A DNA stretch of 64,000 bases. Source: Bacteroidetes bacterium HGW-Bacteroidetes-16. GTDB taxonomy: Bacteria > Bacteroidota > Bacteroidia > Bacteroidales > F082. The first letter of the stretch is position 1. Each line of letters begins with the position of its first letter. Below the pieces are notes generated by a model. It had not been told where the DNA came from and did no database searches. It saw only the letters and a list, made by a program, of their open reading frames with translations. The position numbers and the translations under genes were made by a program. The stretch lies in the NCBI GenBank assembly GCA_002840975.1, contig PHDN01000016.1, positions 1 through 64,000 on the forward strand. The letters run 5' to 3'. Below are positions 1 through 8,180 of this stretch, in pieces.

Positions 1-47
1 AAAAAGACATCAATATAGAAAAATTGAGATTAGATTCCAATTGTTGG

Positions 48-120
48 GCAGTCGGCTAAAGCCAGACTGCAATGGATGTCAAATACATACATTCATTGTA
101 AATGAATAAAACTATATGCG
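48..120. repeat. Divergent copy of the hairpin repeat seen at 62.4-62.8 kb
   Basis: Positions 48-70 form an imperfect palindrome: outer arms GCAGTC/GACTGC, inner arms GGC/GCC, a TAAA loop and one bulged A. The next bases, AATGGAT followed later by ATGAATAAAACT, match the interior of the two copies at 62444-62758. Only one of the two hairpins of the full unit is recognisable, so this is a partial or decayed member. Confidence 0.6.
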
Positions 121-166
121 GTATCCGATCTTCTTTCATTATAAAATTTAAAGATGCAAACCAACA

Positions 167-333
167 GGTACGGAGTACCGTTAATATTTATAGAAAGAGA
201 AGAACACATTTTTAAAGGTGCAGCTCACCGTCCTATTTTCCTGTTTATTTAAATGATAATCAATATTGTGGTGCTATGTTCCTCGAATCATCTGGTTTTA
301 AATTGGCAATAAATATTTTCGGTGTGCTTCACC
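167..333. repeat. Four spaced 13-nt pseudo-palindromes with a ~51 bp period
   Basis: Four related 13-mers occur at 167-179 (GGTACGGAGTACC), 217-229 (GGTGCAGCTCACC), 270-282 (GGTGCTATGTTCC) and 321-333 (GGTGTGCTTCACC). Each has a 5-3-5 shape, GGTnn-nnn-nnnCC. The first is a perfect inverted repeat and the others carry one or more mismatches. Starts are 50, 53 and 51 bp apart. The spacers are AT-rich and differ from each other. No ORF of note overlaps them. The function is unknown; this could be a decayed palindromic repeat array or protein-binding sites upstream of corA. Confidence 0.5.
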
Positions 334-402
334 TCAAAATTATCAGTTTTATAATATTCATTATTATTTGTTAGTTTTATGCTTTCAAATGCTAACACTT
401 AA

Positions 403-1491
403 ATGATCATCGGTATGGCCGACAAAAAAAAGCTTCGTCCCCATAAAATAAATAAGAAAACCGGAATGCATCCCGGTAGCGTTTTCTATATTGGTGAAAA
501 ACGGGAATATATCCCTAATTTATACCTGGTAGAATATAACAAAGAAAGCTTTAGGCAGACAAAACTCGCCAGTATTGATGATATCGGGAATGTGGAAGAT
601 GGTTCATTCGTGCGCTGGTTGAATGTGGAAGGAATACACGAAACAAGCCTGGTGGAACAAATCGGACAGAAGTTCAACCTGCATCCTTTGATTCTTGAGG
701 ATGTTGTAAACACCTCGCAGCGCCCCAAACTGGAAGAATACGACAATTGTATTTATATCACCTTTAAATCGCTGGTGTATGATGAAAAGGAACAGAAAAT
801 TGTCCCTGAACAAATCAGCATCATCTTATTGAAACATATTGTGATTACGTTTCAGGAACAAGCAGACGACACCTTCGCGGAAGTACTGGAACGCATTAAA
901 CACGCCAAATTTAAAATCCGTTCCAAAGGAAGCGATTACCTGGTGTATGCGCTCATCGACCTGATCGTGGATAAATACTACAATTCGATAGAAGGCATGG
1001 GGATGCAACTAGAGGAATTGGAAGAGGAGGTGTTTAGCTCACCCTCGGCGAATTCTCTTTATAAAATACAAACCTCTAAGCGTGAACTGCTCGAAATGAG
1101 GCATTCTGTGTATCCATTGCGCGAGGTAATTAATCGTTTTCAAAAAGATGACCTCGAATATATTGATGAAAGCAACCAGAAATATTTTAACGATGTGTAC
1201 GATCACACCATCAGTATAATCGATACCATTGAAACATACCGGGAGCTGAACGCCGGACTTAAGGACATATACCTGAGTAGCATGAGCATGAAAATGAGCC
1301 AGATCATGCAGGTGATTACCATCATCGGGGCTATTTTTATACCACTCACCTTTTTGGCAGGCGTCTACGGGATGAATTTTGAATTTATGCCCGAACTGCA
1401 CTGGAAATACAGTTATCTGGTGTTTTGGATCGTCATTGTGGCGGTCACCACAGGGATGATTTTATTGTTCAAACGGAAAAAGTGGTTATAA
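403..1491 (+). CDS. corA: CorA-type magnesium/cobalt transporter
   Basis: An inner-membrane divalent cation channel of the CorA family, expected to import Mg2+ (also Co2+/Ni2+). The 362-residue protein has the family layout: a long acidic cytoplasmic domain (about 1-295), then two C-terminal membrane helices. The signature YGMN loop is at residues 322-325, followed by an acidic stretch and a basic tail (KRKK). Length is normal for the family. A second in-frame ATG at 415 is equally possible as the start. It appears monocistronic, with a 69 bp gap before the next gene on the same strand. Confidence 0.93.
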   Translation: MIIGMADKKKLRPHKINKKTGMHPGSVFYIGEKREYIPNLYLVEYNKESFRQTKLASIDDIGNVEDGSFVRWLNVEGIHETSLVEQIGQKFNLHPLILEDVVNTSQRPKLEEYDNCIYITFKSLVYDEKEQKIVPEQISIILLKHIVITFQEQADDTFAEVLERIKHAKFKIRSKGSDYLVYALIDLIVDKYYNSIEGMGMQLEELEEEVFSSPSANSLYKIQTSKRELLEMRHSVYPLREVINRFQKDDLEYIDESNQKYFNDVYDHTISIIDTIETYRELNAGLKDIYLSSMSMKMSQIMQVITIIGAIFIPLTFLAGVYGMNFEFMPELHWKYSYLVFWIVIVAVTTGMILLFKRKKWL

Positions 1492-1560
1492 ATTTTTTCA
1501 GGGTCATTATCGGCACTTTTTCACGATCTTTGCAACTGTTTTCAGGTTAAAATTCTGCAT

Positions 1561-2742
1561 ATGAACGATCCTAATCTCCAACGTCTGCTCCTGATCATTG
1601 AAGAAAGTTTGTCGAATACCGATTTTATCAAGTTGACACTGAGCAGTAAAAAAGACACCTCCGGTGAGTTGAAGAATATATATGCAAAAGTGGTGTCCGT
1701 TAAGGCAGGAACTTTGTTGTCGTTCGTGTTTCGTTATCCTGCCAAAGACATTACCAGGAATTACAACTTTGAAGAAGGTCTCGCACTCGTTAAAAAATCT
1801 TTGGAAGAGGATTTTTACCAGGCGATATTGCTCACAGCCAACAAGGATGTTCATTTTATGCAATTTCCCAACGGAAAAAGCACCATCAAACAACAGGAAG
1901 CCAGCCAGCAGATGAAGCCGGTATTTTTGCATGATAAACAGAAAAGCCTGTTTATTTCCCCTGAAAACAACCTGTACTTGCAACTATTGGGTGTGACCAC
2001 CTTGGACGGGAAGGTGAAGAAAGGCATGGAGGACAAATTCCGGCAGATCAACAAATACGTTGAAGTGGTGAGTCATGTGGTGGAACAGGCCAACATGAAT
2101 GCCGGATTCTCGGTTGCCGACATGGGCTCGGGTAAAGGATATCTCACATTTGCCTTATACGATTATCTCACCAACAGGATGTCGCTGACACCAGAAGTGG
2201 TGGGAGTGGAGTTGCGTCCAAATCTGGTAGCCCAGTGCAATGTGATATCCAAAAAATCAGGTTTTGAGAAATTGAAATTTATCCAGGGTTCCATTGAGAA
2301 AACTGTTTTACCTGAAATAGATTTGCTCATCGCCCTGCATGCCTGCGATACCGCCACCGATGAAGCCATTTTCAGGGGAATAAGTCAAAAAGCCAGGGTG
2401 ATTATCACAGCGCCATGCTGTCATAAGCAGATCCGAAAGCAGATGAATCCGGACAACGCGTTGGCCGAAATCACCAAATATGGAATATTGGAAGAACGGC
2501 AGGCCGAAATGCTCACCGATGCCATCCGTGCTCTGATTATGGAAGCCTATGGCTATTCGACCAAAGTGTTTGAGTTTATCTCTACCGAGCACACACCGAA
2601 AAATGTGTTGATTGTTGGGATTAAAAAAAATGAAAAAGAACCTGTTAATCAGGATAAATTGGATAAGGTGCAGGCACTGAAGAAGTTGTTCGGCATCGAA
2701 TACCATTTTTTAGAAAAACTACTTGAAATACCCTCGTTATGA
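1561..2742 (+). CDS. Class I SAM-dependent methyltransferase (Methyltransf_32-like)
   Basis: A 393-residue predicted cytosolic methyltransferase. A SAM-binding motif I, DMGSGKGYL, is at residues 187-195, and an APCCHK segment is at 284-289, with LHACDTATDEA shortly before it. This GSGKG plus CCHK combination is typical of the Methyltransf_32 group (PF13679). The substrate is unknown. The N-terminal 180 residues match nothing I can name. The stop overlaps the start of the deacetylase gene by 4 bp (ATGA), so the two are probably translationally coupled and share a transcript. Confidence 0.8.
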   Translation: MNDPNLQRLLLIIEESLSNTDFIKLTLSSKKDTSGELKNIYAKVVSVKAGTLLSFVFRYPAKDITRNYNFEEGLALVKKSLEEDFYQAILLTANKDVHFMQFPNGKSTIKQQEASQQMKPVFLHDKQKSLFISPENNLYLQLLGVTTLDGKVKKGMEDKFRQINKYVEVVSHVVEQANMNAGFSVADMGSGKGYLTFALYDYLTNRMSLTPEVVGVELRPNLVAQCNVISKKSGFEKLKFIQGSIEKTVLPEIDLLIALHACDTATDEAIFRGISQKARVIITAPCCHKQIRKQMNPDNALAEITKYGILEERQAEMLTDAIRALIMEAYGYSTKVFEFISTEHTPKNVLIVGIKKNEKEPVNQDKLDKVQALKKLFGIEYHFLEKLLEIPSL

Positions 2743-3524
2743 GTGCCAACAAAATAATCAACCTGGTTTACCTTTACCTGCTGCTTTTGCTCATGGGAGG
2801 TGGGTGGTTTTGGGAGTGGTCGTGGTGGTGGGTGGTTTATATCACCCTTTTGCTGATGGCGCTCAAAATACTGGGTTCGGTTTTTATTCAATTAAATTTT
2901 TATTTGATTTCCCATTGTAGCATAAAAACCGGGGAAAGAACAATTGCTCTCACCTTCGACGATGGCCCTGATGAAAACAACACTCCACGTCTGCTCGATC
3001 TGCTTGATCAATTTGGCGTAAAGGCAACCTTTTTTGTTATCGGACAAAAGGCAAAGAAACAGCGTGCGTTGTTGAAAATGATTCACAACAAGGGACACCT
3101 GCTTGGTAATCATAGTTATACCCATGCGCGCTTTTTTGATTTGTTTAATTTCTGGCGCATGCGCAACGAATTGCTGTGGACTCACGAGCTGATTTACAGA
3201 ATTACAGGCATTAAAACCCTGATGTTCAGACCTCCATACGGTGTTACCACCCCTGTACTGGCACGCGCGGTTAATCGACTTGGTTATATTTCCATTGGAT
3301 GGAGCCTGCGCTCACTCGATACCTGTCGCACACCGGATAAAACCCTGGAAAGACTTATTTCTAAAACCCAGCCCGGAGCCATTGTCTTATTGCACGATAC
3401 CACAACAAATATCATCGACATTACCAGGAATTACCTCGAATGGCTGCAAAAAAACCAATTTCAGGTGGTGTCTGTTAGTCAACTTTTATCCATGGAAGTA
3501 TATGAACCATACAAAACTCAATAG
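2739..3524 (+). CDS. Membrane-anchored NodB-family polysaccharide deacetylase
   Basis: A 261-residue carbohydrate esterase family 4 type protein. Two hydrophobic helices rich in Leu and Trp occupy residues 8-55, followed by a NodB domain. The metal-binding and catalytic motifs are intact: TFDDGPD at 72-78, HSYTH at 125-129 and RPPYG at 164-168. It should remove N-acetyl groups from a cell-envelope or capsular sugar polymer, or from a related amide; the substrate cannot be told from sequence. It overlaps the upstream methyltransferase by 4 bp and the downstream LolA-like gene by 23 bp, so the three form one packed operon. Confidence 0.85.
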   Translation: MSANKIINLVYLYLLLLLMGGGWFWEWSWWWVVYITLLLMALKILGSVFIQLNFYLISHCSIKTGERTIALTFDDGPDENNTPRLLDLLDQFGVKATFFVIGQKAKKQRALLKMIHNKGHLLGNHSYTHARFFDLFNFWRMRNELLWTHELIYRITGIKTLMFRPPYGVTTPVLARAVNRLGYISIGWSLRSLDTCRTPDKTLERLISKTQPGAIVLLHDTTTNIIDITRNYLEWLQKNQFQVVSVSQLLSMEVYEPYKTQ

Positions 3525-4152
3525 TTTATTGTTAGCCTGTTGTTTTCCCCTGTTTCTTGGCGCACAAGAGGCTGGTTTTCAACCAATCTCGGATATTTCA
3601 TCTGTCACACGGAACCTTGTTAAGCATGCTTCGGCCACCAACACGTTGCAAAGTAATTTTGTACAGGAAAAACACCTGAACATGTTAGAAGAAGTGCTAA
3701 CCAGCCATGGACAGTTTTTCTTTAAAAAAGAGAACAACGTCCGGTGGCAATACCTGGATCCCATCAAGTATACCATCCTGATTCATCTGGGAAAATTTAC
3801 CATCGACAACGATGGCAAAGTCAGCGAATTTAATACCGATGGCAACCCCATGTTTCGTGAAATCAACAAGATGATTATTACGGCGATACGTGGCGATTTT
3901 GTTGGTAATGCCGAATTTGCGCCTGTTTATTTTGAAGGAAAAACCCAGGTGATGGCCAGGCTTGTGCCCATTGTGGCGCAGGTAAAAAGCATGATTGAAA
4001 GCATCGATATCTATTTCGACAAGGTGACGATGCAAGTCGTTAAAGTGGTTTTTATTGAACCTGGAGGCGATTTTACCTCGATCAGGTTTGAAGATATTCA
4101 AGTAAATAAAGAGATACCAGACAGCAGGTTTGAACTCGCGAATGGAAAGTAG
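3502..4152 (+). CDS. LolA-like outer-membrane lipoprotein carrier protein
   Basis: A 216-residue periplasmic protein with an N-terminal signal peptide (hydrophobic stretch at residues 7-20, ending near GAQE). The mature part reads like LolA: an early LQSNFVQEKHL segment, then alternating beta strands, including an FxKxxNxRWQY strand. LolA carries lipoproteins from the inner-membrane Lol complex across the periplasm. I chose the ATG at 3502, although the frame stays open to 3241, because the signal peptide starts there and the upstream residues are antisense to, or in another frame of, the deacetylase. It overlaps that gene's end by 23 bp. A paralogue devoted to another lipid is possible. Confidence 0.78.
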   Translation: MNHTKLNSLLLACCFPLFLGAQEAGFQPISDISSVTRNLVKHASATNTLQSNFVQEKHLNMLEEVLTSHGQFFFKKENNVRWQYLDPIKYTILIHLGKFTIDNDGKVSEFNTDGNPMFREINKMIITAIRGDFVGNAEFAPVYFEGKTQVMARLVPIVAQVKSMIESIDIYFDKVTMQVVKVVFIEPGGDFTSIRFEDIQVNKEIPDSRFELANGK

Positions 4153-4153
4153 G

Positions 4154-4786
4154 ATGAAAATCAAATTGGCACACCTGATCATGCTGCTGGGGTTGGCAAT
4201 GCTGCCCTTTTCGTGTCGGTTTTCAGGTTATACTACCATGGTAAATCCAGGGTCCAAACTTTCAAAAGCCACCGTTTTTTCTCCTGATTTTTTAAAGGCG
4301 CTCTACAAAACTGAACTGACCCTCCATGGACGAACCATTACGGGGATTATTGTGATAAAAAAAGTGGAAAACGGTTATCAAATGGCCATGGTTTCGGAAG
4401 TAGGGTTAAAATATTTCGAATTCTTTTTTCCCGAAGGTTCACCTTTTAATGCGCAGGCGAAGTATGTGATGGCAGTGCTCGATCGCGAACCGTTAAAAGA
4501 AGCACTCATCAATAGTTTTGGATTGCTTTTCAGGGAAGCGAATTATAACTCCCAAACCCGCCTGAAGATAAATGAATCGGAGACGAAGGTTTTGCTGATT
4601 GATCGAGAGAAGGGTAGTCGTTTCAGCTATTATTATAACCCGATATCAGGCGAAGTTGGGCAATTGATTCAAAATCGATTTCCTGGCACCAGAACTTCGA
4701 TCAAACTATCAAATTATAAGAATGATGCGCCCGGATCGATCCTTGTTTATCGTGGGAAAATTTCGATCAATTTACAAAGATTGTAG
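4154..4786 (+). CDS. Small lipoprotein downstream of LolA; possible LolB-like acceptor
   Basis: About 210 residues. A signal sequence with a lipobox-like end (LPFSC at about residues 17-21) predicts a lipoprotein. The mature protein is mostly predicted beta strands: LYKTELTLHGRTITGIIVIKK, then a VSEVGLKYFEFFF segment. This resembles the concave-sheet fold shared by LolA and LolB, but I recognise no family with certainty. The ATG at 4154 starts one base after the stop of the LolA-like gene, implying tight co-expression. An alternative ATG lies at 4142. The LolB-like role is inference from position and strand pattern only. Confidence 0.6.
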   Translation: MKIKLAHLIMLLGLAMLPFSCRFSGYTTMVNPGSKLSKATVFSPDFLKALYKTELTLHGRTITGIIVIKKVENGYQMAMVSEVGLKYFEFFFPEGSPFNAQAKYVMAVLDREPLKEALINSFGLLFREANYNSQTRLKINESETKVLLIDREKGSRFSYYYNPISGEVGQLIQNRFPGTRTSIKLSNYKNDAPGSILVYRGKISINLQRL

Positions 4787-4808
4787 TGGCTGTATTAAGC
4801 CATCTTGT

Positions 4809-4816
4809 TAACTTTG
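4809..4816 (+). promoter_or_regulatory. Bacteroidota -7 box (TAACTTTG) for the GH92 gene
   Basis: An exact TAnnTTTG match that ends 20 nt before the ATG at 4837. A -33 TTTG at the usual distance is not evident. Confidence 0.45.
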
Positions 4817-4836
4817 AAGCCAAAATTGCCTTCATC

Positions 4837-7794
4837 ATGAAAGAACTTACCCGTTTTAGTTTATTGATATTTGTGTTATTTGCACTCATGTCCTGTAAAG
4901 AAGAACTACCTAAAACCCTCACGGACTATGTAGATCCTTTTATTGGAACAGGTGGTCATGGACATACATTTCCAGGAGCCACAGCGCCTTTCGGGATGGT
5001 ACAGTTAAGTCCCGACACGCGCAAAGACAATTGGGATGCCTGTTCGGGTTATCATTATTCAGATCAGGTGATAATGGGATTCAGTCATACCCACCTGAGT
5101 GGAACCGGAGTTGGCGATTATGGTGATATCCGGATGATGCCCACCGTTGGGGTGATTCAGTTGGATCCGGGGACTGCCGAAAATCCGGATTCAGGCTATG
5201 CCGCCCGGTTTTCACACTCCTCCGAAGTGGCCTCTCCCGGATTCTATCAGGTGACTTTGGATGACGACCACATCCAGGTGGAATTAACCGCTTCCACCCA
5301 CGCCGGGATGCACCGCTATCACTTCCCAAAAACCAAAGAAGCACGGATGGTGATCGACCTGACAGAGAGCATAGTAACGGAAAAAATGCCGGGGCTGGAA
5401 CTTCGAATCATCAGCGACCATGAGGTCATGGGTTATCGAAACAGCAAAGGATGGGCCAGTGATCAATGGGTCTATTTTTATGCAAACTTTTCGAGACCTT
5501 TTCAGGAAACAGGATTGGCCATTGATGGCGAATATTGGCAAAATAAACAAGAAGCCAGAGGCACTGACCTGAAGGCGGTTTTGACTTTTAACATGATGGA
5601 TGGAGGCCCTCTTTTGGTCAAGGTGGGCATTTCACCGCTGGATTATCATAGCGCTCAGGAGAATTGTATGCAGGAAATTCAAGGGTGGAATTTCGAAGCC
5701 GTGCAGGAAGCAACCCGCGGGTTGTGGAATGACCAACTAAATAAAATTCAGGTACAGGACGGCAATGAAGTGAACAAATCCATTTTTTATACTGCTTTGT
5801 ACCATACCATGATCGCGCCAAACACCTTTTCGGATGTGGATGGCAGGTACCGCAACCATGCCGGGAAAGTGCTGCAGGACAGGGCTTTTACCATGTACAC
5901 CGTGTTCTCCCTTTGGGATACTTTCAGAACATTGCATCCATTGCTCACCCTGATCGAGCGTGATCGCACCAACGACCTCATCAACTCGATGCTCGATATG
6001 TATAGCAGCGACAGCTTGTTACCTGTTTGGGAACTTGCCGGAAACGAAACCAACTGTATGATTGGTTACCACGCAGTGCCTGTGATTACGGATGCATGGA
6101 TAAAGGGTATCCGCGGCTTTGATGCGCATAAAGCGCTGAATGCCATGAAAGCAAGCGCACAATCGGGGTTGTTTGGTTTGAACGAGTATACCTCAAAAGG
6201 CTATATTCCCGCCGACAAGGAAGGCGAAAGTGTGAGTAAAACGCTGGAATATTCCTATGACGACTGGTGTATTGCACAAATGGCAAAAGGTCTGGACGAT
6301 GAGGTTGGTTATCAAACATTCATACAACGCGCTCAGTATTACAAAAATATTTTTGATAAAAACACCGGATTTTTCAGAGGAAAATCCAATGGAGGATTTG
6401 TGGTTCCCTTCGATCCCACCCAGGTAAATTTTATGCTGACAGAAGCCAATACCTGGCAATATAATTTCTTCGTACCACAGGATATCAATACCCACATTGC
6501 CCTGCTTGGCGGCGCTGATGCTTACGAATCGAAACTGGATGAATTGTTTACCACCACCGAAAAACTATCCGGTCGGGAACAATCGGATATCACCGGGTTA
6601 ATCGGTCAGTACGCGCATGGCAACGAGCCCAGCCACAACATGGCTTACCTGTACAATTATGTGGGCAAACCATGGAAAACTCAAAAACTGATTCATCAGA
6701 TTTGCACAGAATTATACTCTGATCATCCCGATGGATTGAGTGGAAACGAAGATTGTGGACAGATGTCGGCCTGGTATGTGATGAGCTCATTGGGTTTTTA
6801 TCCGGTAACACCGGGAAGTAAGCAATATGTGCTGGGAACTCCTCTTTTTGAGAATGCTCAGATTAACCTTGAAAACGGAAAAATATTTACCGTTGTAGCA
6901 AATCGCCAAAGCGATCAGGATTTTTATATTCAATCGGTTAGCTACGATGGTGAAACTTATTCCAAGTCATATATCACCTTCGATATGATTGCCAATGGTG
7001 GTGATTTGGTAATTGAACTCGGCAGTGAGCCCAACAAACAATGGGGACTGGCTCCTGAGGACAGACCATCACAACAAATCACTGACTTTCCCATCACCCC
7101 GGTGCCTTGGTTCGATGCGGAGAGTAAGACTTTTGAGAAGACCCTCACCGTTGGAGTAAACGATTTATCCGGGGATGCTAACATAAAGGTGATGCAAAAC
7201 GGGGAAGGAATCCTTAATAGCGGTCCAATTGTAATCAACAAGACCACCGAATTTACAGCCACTGCATCGGCAAACGGCGTGGTCAGCTTTCCTGAAACTG
7301 CTGAATATCTGTTAATTCCGGTCAACCGGAAGGTGACCATCAACACACCTTACAGTGAGCAATATACCGCAGGAGGGGATGTGGCATTGATTAACACCAT
7401 CCGCGGTAGTACCGAATTCAGGACTGGAAACTGGCAGGGATACTACAATACCAATATGGATGTGGTGGTCGATTTGGGAGAAGTGGAACAAATTCACAGC
7501 ATAGGAGCCGGGTTTCTTCAGGATGAAAAGTCGTGGATTTTTATGCCGGCCTCGGTTCATTTTCAGGTGTCAGTAGATGGCAAGACTTTTCAGGAGGCTG
7601 GTTCGAGACAAAATCCCATCAGCCCCAAAGAAAGTGGAGGAATTGTACACGATTTTGTTACGGGGCCACTTAATGTAAAAGCGCGGTTTATTCGAGTAAC
7701 CGCCACATCGCAAGGGCCTTGTCCCGACTGGCATGTGGGCGCCGGTAATCCGGGATGGATTTTTGCGGATGAAATTTACACGCGATCAAAATAA
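4837..7794 (+). CDS. GH92 family alpha-mannosidase lipoprotein
   Basis: A 985-residue exo-alpha-mannosidase of glycoside hydrolase family 92, likely exported and lipid-anchored (signal peptide ending LMSC, Cys20). The N-terminal GH92 domain begins with YVDPFIGTGGHGHTFPGA. The catalytic (alpha/alpha)6 part contains the conserved GNEPSHNMAYLYN and GNEDCGQMSAWYVMSSLGFYP segments, so the enzyme looks intact. C-terminal additions follow: a chitobiase C-terminal-like Ig module (about 790-850), then an F5/8 type C (discoidin-like) carbohydrate-binding region. GH92 enzymes trim alpha-mannosides in a Ca2+-dependent way. The ATG at 4837 is preferred over an upstream GTG because it starts the signal peptide and follows a -7 box. 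No SusCD pair is adjacent. Confidence 0.93.
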   Translation: MKELTRFSLLIFVLFALMSCKEELPKTLTDYVDPFIGTGGHGHTFPGATAPFGMVQLSPDTRKDNWDACSGYHYSDQVIMGFSHTHLSGTGVGDYGDIRMMPTVGVIQLDPGTAENPDSGYAARFSHSSEVASPGFYQVTLDDDHIQVELTASTHAGMHRYHFPKTKEARMVIDLTESIVTEKMPGLELRIISDHEVMGYRNSKGWASDQWVYFYANFSRPFQETGLAIDGEYWQNKQEARGTDLKAVLTFNMMDGGPLLVKVGISPLDYHSAQENCMQEIQGWNFEAVQEATRGLWNDQLNKIQVQDGNEVNKSIFYTALYHTMIAPNTFSDVDGRYRNHAGKVLQDRAFTMYTVFSLWDTFRTLHPLLTLIERDRTNDLINSMLDMYSSDSLLPVWELAGNETNCMIGYHAVPVITDAWIKGIRGFDAHKALNAMKASAQSGLFGLNEYTSKGYIPADKEGESVSKTLEYSYDDWCIAQMAKGLDDEVGYQTFIQRAQYYKNIFDKNTGFFRGKSNGGFVVPFDPTQVNFMLTEANTWQYNFFVPQDINTHIALLGGADAYESKLDELFTTTEKLSGREQSDITGLIGQYAHGNEPSHNMAYLYNYVGKPWKTQKLIHQICTELYSDHPDGLSGNEDCGQMSAWYVMSSLGFYPVTPGSKQYVLGTPLFENAQINLENGKIFTVVANRQSDQDFYIQSVSYDGETYSKSYITFDMIANGGDLVIELGSEPNKQWGLAPEDRPSQQITDFPITPVPWFDAESKTFEKTLTVGVNDLSGDANIKVMQNGEGILNSGPIVINKTTEFTATASANGVVSFPETAEYLLIPVNRKVTINTPYSEQYTAGGDVALINTIRGSTEFRTGNWQGYYNTNMDVVVDLGEVEQIHSIGAGFLQDEKSWIFMPASVHFQVSVDGKTFQEAGSRQNPISPKESGGIVHDFVTGPLNVKARFIRVTATSQGPCPDWHVGAGNPGWIFADEIYTRSK

Positions 7795-7919
7795 TCCGAC
7801 CGACTAGATTTTAATGCCCGATGAGGCAGGTGAGTGCTCTAAAATTTGTGGATCATTTGCAGGAAGTAAGTGGGCGTTACTATCACGGTTTTTCCCTGAA
7901 TCGGATTGGGAGCAGGTGC

Positions 7920-8135
7920 TTATTTCTTGATACTATGTTGGAATTCGTCAGGAGACATTACCGGTATTTCGGATTTCTTATCATCTTTTTTATAATTCTC
8001 TCGGTTGACTAGTGATTTATGATATGATTTAATGATTCTTGAAAGACTGCGTTTCAATGTAGCCACGTATTCTTTTGCTTGTTCAATGACGAATTTGTCA
8101 AATTTCGATGTTAGTTTAGCATCTCTGATATTCAA
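7920..8135 (-). pseudogene. Deletion remnant of a DUF6364 antitoxin / PIN toxin pair
   Basis: The reading frame has no ATG; its first possible start is TTG. Its first ~47 codons read like the ribbon-helix-helix antitoxin of DUF6364 (DAKLTSKFDKFVIEQAKEY, then KRSLSRIIKSYHKSL). The last ~20 codons (KKSEIPVMSPDEFQHSIKK) read like the C-terminus of the PIN-domain ribonuclease toxin that normally lies downstream. The simplest reading is an in-frame deletion that fused the antitoxin's N-terminal half to the toxin's tail, removing the PIN active site. The rest of 7795-8180 holds nothing else I can identify. Confidence 0.55.
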
Positions 8136-8180
8136 TTAAAATGTGCAACGATATGAAATAAGACCTTGTAATTGAAATAA

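Noticed and set aside
167-333. CRISPR array
   Set aside because: The repeats are 13 nt, not identical, and number only four; no cas genes are nearby.
1525-1532. GATCTTTG as a promoter box for the methyltransferase
   Set aside because: It differs from TAnnTTTG at the first base, and no -33 element is spaced correctly.
3241-3501. Upstream extension of the LolA-like reading frame
   Set aside because: It overlaps the deacetylase in another frame and lacks family similarity; the signal peptide begins at 3502.
7821-8012. 63-codon plus-strand frame
   Set aside because: It opposes the toxin-antitoxin remnant, has no recognisable motif and no start-site support.
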